Assembly (NCBI GenBank): GCA_002400805.1
Contig: NVRG01000107.1
Location: 1-5,824 of the forward strand
Source: Gammaproteobacteria bacterium
GTDB taxonomy: Bacteria > Pseudomonadota > Gammaproteobacteria > Nitrosococcales > Methylophagaceae
Reading direction: 5' to 3'
DNA: 5,824 nt
Part shown: piece by piece, positions 1 to 5,756 of the stretch
How positions within the stretch are numbered: the first letter of the stretch is position 1
How the letters are laid out: each line of letters begins with the position of its first letter
Notes under the pieces: generated by a model
Databases searched by the model: none
Told to the model about the DNA's origin: nothing
Seen by the model: only the letters and a program-made list of their open reading frames with translations
Program-made: the position numbers and the translations under genes

Positions 1-123
1 TCACTATTAAGTTTAGTTGATCGGATTATTGTTTTGGATCAAGGTCGTTTAGTTGCTGATGGACCACGCGAACAAGTGTTAACTGCCCTTAAAAAAGGCC
101 ATATTAAAGTTTCCAAAGGATAA
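1..123 (+). CDS. Type I secretion ABC exporter (LapB/HlyB-like), C-terminal end only
   Basis: This is the last 40 codons of a gene that begins before the window. The peptide contains VDRIIVLDQGRLVADGP, followed by a short basic tail (ALKKGHIKVSKG). This is the segment that follows the H-loop in ABC ATPases of the type I secretion class, where a conserved 'D-R-I-I-V-L-D-x-G-R' strand precedes the 'G-P/T-x-E-x-V/L' end. The Walker A, signature and Walker B motifs lie outside the window, so the ATPase cannot be checked. The inferred role is to power export of an unfolded substrate through the inner membrane together with the adaptor encoded next. The 4-nt gap to that gene supports one transcript. 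The ending (EQVLTALKKGHIKV) resembles LapB-type adhesin exporters more than simple drug exporters, but the fragment is short. Confidence 0.85.
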   Translation, partial: SLLSLVDRIIVLDQGRLVADGPREQVLTALKKGHIKVSKG

Positions 124-127
124 ACAG

Positions 128-1459
128 ATGGCTTGGTTCAAACGTACTCATCCCGATGATGCAGAGTTCATGTCTGAAGTTAGTGCGGCAACGTTGGAAT
201 CGGTTCACCGGGTTGGCCATTCTTTACTGATCTTAGCAATCGCATTTTTTGTGGCTGCCGGCTGGTGGGCAAAAGAAACAACACTTGATGAAGTAACGCG
301 CGGTGACGGCAAAGTCATACCTTCTAGTAAAATTCAAGTGATCCAAAATCTAGAAGGCGGAATCTTATCGGAAGTATTGATTGCTGAAGGTCAGATTGTC
401 GAGAAAGGAGAGGTTCTGCTGAAGATTGATGACACTCGGTTTGCCTCATCGTTTAGAGAAACCCAACTTAAATATTGGGAACTATTGGCTAGAACAGCCA
501 GATTGAAAGCTGAAAGTGAAGGCAATAAATTGGTGATGCCTGAAGAAGTGCTACGCCAAAAACCAAATTTGGCTGCTAATGAGATGTCATTATACAATTC
601 TCGACAACTAGAACTTGATTCAACAATTCGAGTATTAAGACAGCAGGAACAACAACGCCGCCAAGAGTTGGTTGAACGTCAAGCTCGGCAAAAACAATTA
701 GATCGGGGCTACGAGTTAAGTAATCGAGAACTACACATGTCAGAACCCTTGGTTGCTGCCGGTATATTGTCGGAAGTTGAATTATTGCGTTTAAAACGCA
801 CAGTAAATGAGCTGCAAGGCGATATGGAGGCTAATCGTTTATCCATTCCGCGGATTCGTTCAACACTGAGTGAAGTAAGAGATAAAATTAATGAACAAAA
901 TATTCGGTTTAAAACGGATGCGGCAACTCAATGGAGTGAAATTAGATCGGAATTAGCCAGGACGAAAGAAACGATTTTTTCACTTGAAGATCGAGTCACC
1001 AGAACACAAGTACGTTCGCCAGTGAAAGGCACGATTAAGGTGCTTAAAATTAATACTGTTGGAGGTATTATTCAGCCAGGTATGGATTTGATTGAGATTG
1101 TACCTGTTGAAGATAATCTATTGATCGAGGCACGGATAAGACCTGCTGATATCGCTTTTCTTCGCCCTGGCCAAGATGCCATGGTAAAGCTCACCGCCTA
1201 TGATTTTTCTATCTACGGTGGCTTGCCCGCGAAGCTAGAAAGAATTAGTGCTGATACCATTACAGATGAAAAAGACGAAAGTTATTATTTGATTTACTTA
1301 CGAACAGAAAAAAATTATATTGATAGTAGCAAAGGCCAACTGGATATCATTCCCGGGATGACAGCAAGTGTAGATATTTTAACCGGTAAGAAATCCGTGT
1401 TAGATTACTTGTTAAAACCGATTTTAAAAGCAAAAAACGAAGCGATGCGAGAAAGGTAA
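128..1459 (+). CDS. HlyD-family type I secretion periplasmic adaptor (LapC-like)
   Basis: This 443-residue membrane fusion protein would bridge the inner-membrane ABC exporter and the outer-membrane TolC-type channel. Residues 1-30 are cytoplasmic, and one hydrophobic anchor lies at about 31-47 (HSLLILAIAFFVAAGWW). The first half of the lipoyl/barrel-sandwich domain is at about 62-103 (QNLEGGILSEVLIAEGQIV). A long charged helical hairpin rich in Glu, Arg and Gln runs over about 105-290. The second lipoyl half is at 295-326 (VRSPVKGTIKVLKINTVGG), then beta-barrel sequence, and the family-typical end IIPGMTASVDILTGKKSVL at 408-425. The length is normal for the family. The start is supported by AAAGGA at 115-120, 7 nt before the ATG. 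The gene follows the exporter by 4 nt and precedes the regulator by 17 nt, which indicates an operon. The family is certain; the LapC (adhesin-secretion) assignment is inferred from the overall layout. Confidence 0.93.
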   Translation: MAWFKRTHPDDAEFMSEVSAATLESVHRVGHSLLILAIAFFVAAGWWAKETTLDEVTRGDGKVIPSSKIQVIQNLEGGILSEVLIAEGQIVEKGEVLLKIDDTRFASSFRETQLKYWELLARTARLKAESEGNKLVMPEEVLRQKPNLAANEMSLYNSRQLELDSTIRVLRQQEQQRRQELVERQARQKQLDRGYELSNRELHMSEPLVAAGILSEVELLRLKRTVNELQGDMEANRLSIPRIRSTLSEVRDKINEQNIRFKTDAATQWSEIRSELARTKETIFSLEDRVTRTQVRSPVKGTIKVLKINTVGGIIQPGMDLIEIVPVEDNLLIEARIRPADIAFLRPGQDAMVKLTAYDFSIYGGLPAKLERISADTITDEKDESYYLIYLRTEKNYIDSSKGQLDIIPGMTASVDILTGKKSVLDYLLKPILKAKNEAMRER

Positions 1460-1476
1460 GTAATGGGAAAAGCAAG

Positions 1477-2109
1477 ATGACTGTGGCGACACTATTTATT
1501 GCAACGCCAAAACAGGAAGAATCTAAGCGTATCGTAGATGGGTTGTCATCAAGCTATTTAAGCTCTGAATTTGACGATCTAGATTCGCTAGTGACCGCAT
1601 TAGATAAACAGCCGGACTTGATTTTATGTCACCAGTATTTGGTGGAAGAGCAGCAAGCGAAAAAAATATCAGAATTTAAAGCAAAAAGTCCTAATAGCAA
1701 ACTACTTATATTAGGTCCGAGCAGACCAATGGGAATTCAGATTGCTGCCTTAAAAAATGGTGCGCGCGGTTATTTTGATGATGCCCTGCCAATTGAAAAA
1801 TTAAATGAAGCCTTAAAACTTATTCTTCATGGTGAAGTCTGGGTGGAGCGACATGTGATTTCAGGCCTTATTGATGAACTGGTAGATGTGCCAACGATCA
1901 ATGAACAACAACAACATGCACTGGATACATTGTCTCCAAAAGAAATAGAAGTGGCAGAACAGGTTAGTTATGGCGCAACAAATAAGATGATTGCCAAGGG
2001 TATGAATATTACAGAAAGGACGGTAAAGTCTCATTTAACCTCAATATTCCAGAAAATGGGGCTTCCAGATAGACTGACATTAGCAATTTTTTTCAGGGAT
2101 TTACGGTAA
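1477..2109 (+). CDS. LuxR/NarL-fold transcriptional regulator with degenerate receiver domain
   Basis: This 210-residue protein has an N-terminal receiver-like domain (about 4-118) and a C-terminal LuxR-type helix-turn-helix (about 150-210: LSPKEIEVAEQVSYGATNKMIA, then ERTVKSHLTSIFQKM). The DNA-binding domain is intact. The receiver lacks the phosphorylation residues. Where NarL-type proteins have PDxxLLD, this one has PDLILCH, so the phosphoacceptor Asp is His52 (codon 1630-1632). The N-terminal acidic pair is replaced by A-T around residues 9-10, the switch Thr/Ser aligns with Gly80, and the conserved Lys after GARGY is Asp. Control by phosphorylation is therefore unlikely. At 122-125 it reads WVER, near the position of the W[FLM][TS]R c-di-GMP motif of VpsT-type regulators. 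It sits between adaptor and channel genes, so local control of secretion or biofilm genes is inferred. No histidine kinase is visible. The start has only a weak GGGAAAAG-type ribosome site. Confidence 0.9.
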   Translation: MTVATLFIATPKQEESKRIVDGLSSSYLSSEFDDLDSLVTALDKQPDLILCHQYLVEEQQAKKISEFKAKSPNSKLLILGPSRPMGIQIAALKNGARGYFDDALPIEKLNEALKLILHGEVWVERHVISGLIDELVDVPTINEQQQHALDTLSPKEIEVAEQVSYGATNKMIAKGMNITERTVKSHLTSIFQKMGLPDRLTLAIFFRDLR

Positions 2110-2128
2110 AGGGCTTGTTTTTTTGCCT

Positions 2129-2148
2129 GTATATGTTTAAATACATAC
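2129..2148. promoter_or_regulatory. Imperfect 20-bp palindrome upstream of the TolC-like gene
   Basis: GTATATGTTTAAATACATAC reads as an inverted repeat with 8 of 10 base pairs matching; the mismatches are at pairs 5 and 7 from the outside. Its core GTTTAAAT recurs as a direct repeat at 2180-2187, 45 bp away. It lies 20 bp after the regulator gene and about 105 bp before the channel gene. A dimeric regulator, possibly the LuxR-type protein encoded next to it, could bind here. AT-rich DNA yields such palindromes by chance, so this is only a candidate. Confidence 0.3.
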
Positions 2149-2171
2149 GCTTACAATATAATTATTATAAT
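2134..2171 (+). promoter_or_regulatory. Candidate sigma-70 promoter(s) for the TolC-like gene
   Basis: The 144-bp gap between the regulator and channel genes is strongly AT-rich and contains two perfect TATAAT hexamers at 2157-2162 and 2166-2171. The first has TGTTTA at 2134-2139 with 17-bp spacing, a weak match to TTGACA; the second has no good -35. Either would leave a leader of about 75-90 nt. The gap is long compared with the 4- and 17-nt gaps upstream and has no convincing terminator hairpin, so the channel gene may be both read through from the operon and transcribed on its own. Confidence 0.4.
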
Positions 2172-2253
2172 AATTTTAGGTTTAAATTTAACGTTCATGG
2201 GTGTTTGAGACAGTTAACACACTGACGGTAAACATTTTAAGGATAGAGAGATA

Positions 2254-3582
2254 ATGAAATTAAAACCATTAGTAATGATCATACCTTTAGCATTAGGCAT
2301 GACGACACTTGCATATGCAGATACTTTACAAGAAGCGGTGAGTGCAACAATAAAAACTAATCCTGATGTGTTAGCTGCTGCCAATGAACGAAATGCTGTC
2401 GCTGAAGAAATTAATCAAGCTCGAGCTGGTTATTTTCCAACCATAGACCTAGCGATAGGCACAGGGTGGGAAGAAACTGATAACCCAACAACACGAGCTG
2501 CAGGTACTAATCACAATAAAACAAGCCTGAATCGTGATGAGGCGAGCTTGAACTTACGCCAAATGTTATTTGATGGCATGGCCACTAAAAATGAAGTGCG
2601 TCGCCAAACCGCTCGTACAGATTCTCGCGCATACAGTGTAACGAGTGCTGCAGAAAATACTGGACTTGAAGCAGTTGAAACATATCTCAATGTTCTTCGT
2701 CGTCAACAGCTTGTAGATTTAGCCAGCACTAATCTAGAAGCACATGAGCGCACACATGATCAGATTAAATTGCGTAGTGATCGCGGTGTGGGTCGAAAAG
2801 CTGATCTAGACCAAAGCCAAGGTCGTGTGGCTTTAGCTCAAACAAACCTTATTGCGGAAGAAAGTAATTTACGTGATGCAGAAACAAACTACCTGCGTGT
2901 AGTTGGTATAACGGCAGAATCGTTGTCAGACCCTCAATCACCACAAAGTTTGATTCCTGGTACGTTAGATGAAGCAGTTGATCAAGCAATTAATAATCAT
3001 CCAACATTGAAATCGGCCGAAGCAGATATTGAGTCTGCGAATGCTCAGCATGATACAGCTAACTCGCCATTTTTCCCGCGCGTTGATTTTGAATTAGGCA
3101 CAACGGCTGATAATGATATTGATGGCGTGAAAGGTCATAATAATGATACTACCGCCATGTTCCGTTTGCGTTATAACCTATTGAACGGTGGTAGAGATAA
3201 AGCGCGCCGTCAAGAAACGGCATATTTGATTAATCAAGCCGCTGAAATTCGTAATAATACGCGCCGTCAAGTTGAACAGAGCGTGCGTTTATCATGGAGT
3301 GCTTTGCAGACGGTTAATAACCAACTGGGTTATTTCAAGCAACATGTTGACTCAAGTGAACGTTCTCGCGATGCTTACCAACAGCAGTTTAGTTTAGGAC
3401 AACGTACATTATTGGATTTACTAGACTCTGAAAACGAAGTGTTTTCTTCTCGTCAGGATCTGGTTAATGCGCAATATGATCAACTGTTCGCAATGTTTCG
3501 TATTCTGAACAGCATGGGTGCATTATTAGACGGTGTTGATGTTGCCGTGCCAGAAGCAAGTGCTACTGTTGCTAGCAATTAA
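2254..3582 (+). CDS. TolC-family type I secretion outer-membrane channel (LapE/AggA-like)
   Basis: This 442-residue outer-membrane efflux protein forms the trimeric beta-barrel and periplasmic tunnel that would complete the type I secretion conduit. It starts with a signal peptide (MKLKPL, a hydrophobic run, then LAYA before D23), so cleavage is likely after residue 22. Two repeated OEP halves follow at about 24-220 and 236-425. Their equivalent barrel-entry motifs are LRQMLFDGMATKNEVRRQ at 101-118 and LRYNLLNGGRDKARRQ at 305-320. The second half holds the family hallmark GQRTLLDLLDSENEVFSSR at 382-400. The length is typical and no frame disruption is seen. The start has AAGGA at 2239-2243, 10 nt upstream. 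It follows the exporter, adaptor and regulator genes and ends at a strong terminator, so it is the last gene of the secretion locus. LapE-type specificity is inferred from context; the TolC family is clear. Confidence 0.93.
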   Translation: MKLKPLVMIIPLALGMTTLAYADTLQEAVSATIKTNPDVLAAANERNAVAEEINQARAGYFPTIDLAIGTGWEETDNPTTRAAGTNHNKTSLNRDEASLNLRQMLFDGMATKNEVRRQTARTDSRAYSVTSAAENTGLEAVETYLNVLRRQQLVDLASTNLEAHERTHDQIKLRSDRGVGRKADLDQSQGRVALAQTNLIAEESNLRDAETNYLRVVGITAESLSDPQSPQSLIPGTLDEAVDQAINNHPTLKSAEADIESANAQHDTANSPFFPRVDFELGTTADNDIDGVKGHNNDTTAMFRLRYNLLNGGRDKARRQETAYLINQAAEIRNNTRRQVEQSVRLSWSALQTVNNQLGYFKQHVDSSERSRDAYQQQFSLGQRTLLDLLDSENEVFSSRQDLVNAQYDQLFAMFRILNSMGALLDGVDVAVPEASATVASN

Positions 3583-3604
3583 TAAACTGTAAGTTAAAAT
3601 ATTC

Positions 3605-3634
3605 AAAGCCACGGTTGTTAACCGTGGCTTTTTT
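3605..3634 (+). terminator. Strong intrinsic terminator after the secretion locus
   Basis: A perfect 12-bp stem (AAAGCCACGGTT at 3605-3616 paired with AACCGTGGCTTT at 3620-3631) with a GTT loop is followed by a T run through 3634. It lies 22 nt after the channel gene's stop and separates the secretion locus from fabAB. Confidence 0.93.
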
Positions 3635-3657
3635 ATTACCTGATATTTAAAAATCAA

Positions 3658-3669
3658 TGAACTAGTTCA
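3658..3669. promoter_or_regulatory. Perfect 12-bp palindrome upstream of the fabA promoter (candidate operator)
   Basis: TGAACTAGTTCA is its own reverse complement. It ends 8 bp before the proposed -35 of the fabA promoter, centred about 47 bp upstream of the expected transcription start, a position suited to an activator or a flanking repressor. fabA/fabB genes are known targets of fatty-acid-sensing regulators (FadR and FabR in E. coli, DesT in Pseudomonas), and the GAAC/GTTC half-sites loosely resemble those of TetR-type members. The spacing differs from the sites I know, so the binding protein is not assigned. Confidence 0.4.
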
Positions 3670-3677
3670 CGATCTTT

Positions 3678-3704
3678 TTGATTTTACCCCTGTCGTGATA
3701 TCAT
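3678..3704 (+). promoter_or_regulatory. Candidate extended -10 promoter of fabAB
   Basis: TTGATT at 3678-3683 could be a -35, and TGATATCAT at 3696-3704 is an extended -10 (TGn followed by TATCAT, 5 of 6 matches to TATAAT). The 15-bp spacing is short, but the TGn element makes promoters less dependent on the -35. The predicted start near 3711 gives a leader of about 32 nt before the fabA ATG, with AGAAGA at 3733-3738 as the ribosome site. It is the only good candidate between the terminator at 3605-3634 and fabA. Confidence 0.5.
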
Positions 3705-3742
3705 AGCGCTGCCCGATTGGTGGCCATACTTTAGAAGAATTC

Positions 3743-4258
3743 ATGAGTAAACAATCATCTTTTAGCTACGAAGAGCTATTGCAATGTGGACAAGGCGAAA
3801 TGTTTGGTCCTGGCAATGCTCAATTACCTACACCAAATATGTTAATGATGGACCGCATCACTCATATTTCGAATACCGGTGGTAAATACGGCAAGGGTGA
3901 AATTATCGCTGAACTGGATATTAAGTCAGACTTATGGTTTTTTGATTGCCATTTTCCCGGTGACCCAGTGATGCCAGGCTGCTTAGGTTTAGATGCGATG
4001 TGGCAGTTAGTCGGCTTCTTTCTTGCTTGGGATGGAAGTCCTGGACGTGGCCGTGCTCTAGGTTGTGGTGAAGTGAAATTTTCTGGTCAAGTATTACCAA
4101 CTGCAAAAAAAGTCACCTATAAACTTGACCTTAAACGGGTCATTGCACGCAAATTAGTCCTCGCTATTGCTGATGGAACGGTCTCAGTTGATGGTCGTGA
4201 AATCTATGCGGCAAAAGATTTACGTGTTGGTTTGTTTACATCTACAGATGATTTTTAG
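3743..4258 (+). CDS. fabA: 3-hydroxydecanoyl-ACP dehydratase / trans-2-decenoyl-ACP isomerase FabA
   Basis: FabA dehydrates 3-hydroxydecanoyl-ACP and isomerises the trans-2 product to cis-3-decenoyl-ACP, the entry step of anaerobic unsaturated fatty acid synthesis in the cytoplasm. The 171-residue length matches the family (E. coli 172). The hot-dog active-site region is intact: [20 protein letters not shown] contains catalytic His70 and Asp84, and [20 protein letters not shown] (97-116) follows as in FabA and unlike the shorter FabZ. The C-terminal half ([13 protein letters not shown] end, here [10 protein letters not shown]) is also FabA-like. The start fits the family N-terminus and has AGAAGA 4 nt upstream. 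fabB begins 6-9 nt after the stop, so the two are co-transcribed and supply consecutive steps. Assignment is essentially certain. Confidence 0.98.
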   Translation: MSKQSSFSYEELLQCGQGEMFGPGNAQLPTPNMLMMDRITHISNTGGKYGKGEIIAELDIKSDLWFFDCHFPGDPVMPGCLGLDAMWQLVGFFLAWDGSPGRGRALGCGEVKFSGQVLPTAKKVTYKLDLKRVIARKLVLAIADGTVSVDGREIYAAKDLRVGLFTSTDDF

Positions 4259-4260
4259 GA
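4256..4260 (+). promoter_or_regulatory. fabB ribosome binding site, overlapping the fabA stop
   Basis: TAGGA at 4256-4260 includes the fabA TAG stop. It lies 4 nt from the first of two tandem ATGs (4265) and 7 nt from the second (4268). The second spacing is closer to optimal, so initiation may occur mainly at 4268, removing one Met. The overlap with the fabA stop suggests translational coupling. Confidence 0.6.
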
Positions 4261-4264
4261 TACG

Positions 4265-5485
4265 ATGATGAGACGTGTTGTAGTTACAGGATTAGGTATT
4301 ACTTCTTGTTTAGGCTTGGATGCTGAATCGGTTACTGAGTCCTTACGTGAAGGACGTTCAGGTATCAAATTTAAACAAGAATATGCAGATATGGGCTTTC
4401 GTAGTCATGTTGCTGGTTCAGTTGATATAGATTTTAAAGAACATATTGATCGCAAAGTTTTACGATTCATGGGAGATGCTGCTGCTTATGCTTACATCTC
4501 TATGAAACAAGCAATTGAAGATGCAGGACTAACTGAAGAACAAGTATCAAATCCACGTACGGGTTTGGTGATGGGCTCTGGTGGTGCATCATCATCCAAT
4601 CAAGTTCAAGCGGCAGATATTTTGCGTAATAAGGGTTTGCGTAGAGTCGGTCCATATCGCGTCACGCAGGTCATGGGAAGTACTACATCAGCGTGTCTAG
4701 CAACACCGTTTAAAATTAAAGGTGTGAATTACTCGATGTCATCTGCTTGTGCAACTAGCGCACATTGCATCGGTAATGCGATGGAACAAATCCAACTGGG
4801 TAAACAAGATATTGTATTTGCCGGTGGCGCCGAAGAAGAACATTGGACAATGAGTTCATTGTTTGATGCGATGGGTGCCTTATCGACTAAATATAACGAA
4901 ACACCTGATAAAGCCTCACGTGCTTATGACGTAGATCGTGATGGTTTTGTTATCGCCGGTGGTGGTGGTGTTTTAGTGTTGGAAGAATACGAACATGCCA
5001 AAGCGCGTGGTGCCAAAATTTATGCAGAATTAACTGGCTATGGCGCAACTTCTGATGGTTACGATATGGTTGCCCCGTCAGGTGAAGGTGCGATACGTTG
5101 TATGCAATTAGCTACAGCTACGGTAGATGCTCCTATTGACTATATTAATGCCCACGGTACTAGTACTCCGGTTGGTGATTTAGCAGAGTTAGGTGCGATT
5201 AAACAAGCTTTTGGCAATAATACTCCGCTCGTGGGTTCAACCAAATCATTATCAGGTCATTCCTTGGGTGCCGCAGGCGTGCAAGAAGCTATTTACTGCT
5301 TGTTAATGATGGACGGCGACTTTTTAGCAGCTTCAGCTAATATTGATAATTTGGATCCTGAAGCAGAAGGCATATCGATACTACGTGAACGTAAAGATAA
5401 TGCCGGCTTGAAAACAGTGATGTCAAACAGCTTTGGTTTTGGTGGTACCAATGCCTGCTTAGTATTTGAGAAGTTAGACGATTAA
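4265..5485 (+). CDS. fabB: 3-oxoacyl-ACP synthase I (FabB)
   Basis: FabB condenses malonyl-ACP with acyl-ACPs and is the synthase able to elongate the cis-3-decenoyl-ACP made by FabA, so it commits carbon to unsaturated fatty acids. The 406-residue protein carries the full thiolase-fold signature: the nucleophile Cys162 in [13 protein letters not shown], His297 in [11 protein letters not shown], Lys327 and His332 in [14 protein letters not shown], and the glycine-rich end [12 protein letters not shown] at 388-399. These match Cys163/His298/Lys328/His333 of E. coli FabB. The stretch [20 protein letters not shown] (188-207) resembles the Pseudomonas-type FabB. The start is one of two tandem ATGs (4265 or 4268); spacing from TAGGA favours 4268, and the difference is one Met. 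It is the second gene of the fabAB operon and is followed at once by a strong terminator. Confidence 0.98.
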   Translation: MMRRVVVTGLGITSCLGLDAESVTESLREGRSGIKFKQEYADMGFRSHVAGSVDIDFKEHIDRKVLRFMGDAAAYAYISMKQAIEDAGLTEEQVSNPRTGLVMGSGGASSSNQVQAADILRNKGLRRVGPYRVTQVMGSTTSACLATPFKIKGVNYSMSSACATSAHCIGNAMEQIQLGKQDIVFAGGAEEEHWTMSSLFDAMGALSTKYNETPDKASRAYDVDRDGFVIAGGGGVLVLEEYEHAKARGAKIYAELTGYGATSDGYDMVAPSGEGAIRCMQLATATVDAPIDYINAHGTSTPVGDLAELGAIKQAFGNNTPLVGSTKSLSGHSLGAAGVQEAIYCLLMMDGDFLAASANIDNLDPEAEGISILRERKDNAGLKTVMSNSFGFGGTNACLVFEKLDD

Positions 5486-5487
5486 TT

Positions 5488-5516
5488 AAAAAGGCCACCC
5501 TTTGGGTGGCCTTTTT
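5488..5516. terminator. Bidirectional intrinsic terminator between convergent genes
   Basis: A perfect 13-bp stem (AAAAAGGCCACCC at 5488-5500 with GGGTGGCCTTTTT at 5504-5516) closes over a TTT loop. The T run on each strand makes it work in both directions. It starts 2 nt after the fabB stop and ends 2 nt before the stop of the - strand gene at 5519, so it serves both transcripts. Confidence 0.95.
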
Positions 5517-5518
5517 GT

Positions 5519-5692
5519 TTAAACTAGGTCGTCATCAGTGACTGGGCCGCGTTTACCCGCGAGTGACTCTTGAATTAAAGAGATTAATTGTTTTTTCTTT
5601 ACAGGGTCGTCAAGGTGTTTCGAACTAAAGGTAATGCCATGTTTGCTCGCATATTGCTGCACTAGCATGACTAAAACAGTTTCATCTTCCAC
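5519..5692 (-). CDS. Small hypothetical protein, convergent with fabB
   Basis: I do not recognise this family. Read from GTG at 5692 it encodes 57 residues, (M)EDETVLVMLVQQYASKHGIT..., with a helical N-terminal half, a Lys-rich middle (DDPVKKKQLISLIQESL) and an acidic tail ending TDDDLV. It has no signal peptide or membrane segment, so it is probably a small soluble cytoplasmic protein. The frame extends upstream to an ATG at 5725 (68 residues) and a TTG at 5737 (72 residues). The GTG is preferred because GGAGA (5703-5699) lies 6 nt upstream, while the ATG has no ribosome site and overlaps a TATAAT (5729-5724) that looks like the gene's own -10. The composition is ordinary and the gene shares a terminator with fabB, which supports its being real. 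The longer start cannot be excluded, since residues YYVWRNF could be coding. Confidence 0.65.
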   Translation of the reverse strand: MEDETVLVMLVQQYASKHGITFSSKHLDDPVKKKQLISLIQESLAGKRGPVTDDDLV

Positions 5693-5698
5693 AAAATT

Positions 5699-5703
5699 TC
5701 TCC
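5699..5703 (-). promoter_or_regulatory. Ribosome binding site favouring a GTG start for the small gene
   Basis: On the - strand GGAGA is followed by 6 nt (AATTTT) and GTG. It is the only good Shine-Dalgarno sequence near the 5' end of this reading frame and is the main reason for placing the start at 5692. Confidence 0.55.
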
Positions 5704-5723
5704 AAACGTAATAAGATCTCGAC

Positions 5724-5753
5724 ATTATAGACGTCAAAAATAAAAACCGTTAA
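5724..5753 (-). promoter_or_regulatory. Candidate promoter of the small - strand gene
   Basis: On the - strand, TTAACG (5753-5748, 4 of 6 to TTGACA) and a perfect TATAAT (5729-5724) are 18 bp apart. Transcription would begin near 5717, giving a leader of about 25 nt before the GTG at 5692. The -35 lies only a few bases from the start codon of the divergent hydrolase gene, so the two genes share this short control region. Confidence 0.45.
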
Positions 5754-5756
5754 TTA

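Noticed and set aside
391..597. 68-codon reading frame on the - strand
   Set aside because: It lies wholly inside the adaptor gene, has no ribosome site or family resemblance, and is the mirror of helical coding sequence.
2110..2128. GGC...GCC around a T-run after the regulator, as a terminator
   Set aside because: Only three base pairs can form and the T-run falls in the loop rather than after the stem.
3583..3742. Possible small gene or RNA in the 160-bp gap before fabA
   Set aside because: The gap is accounted for by the terminator, palindrome, promoter and leader; no reading frame with a ribosome site is present.
3921..4106. 61-codon reading frame on the - strand inside fabA
   Set aside because: It is antisense to the highly conserved FabA active-site region and has no features of its own.
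5735..5737. TTG as start of the small - strand gene (72 residues)
   Set aside because: There is no ribosome site before it, and it lies upstream of the TATAAT that appears to drive the gene.
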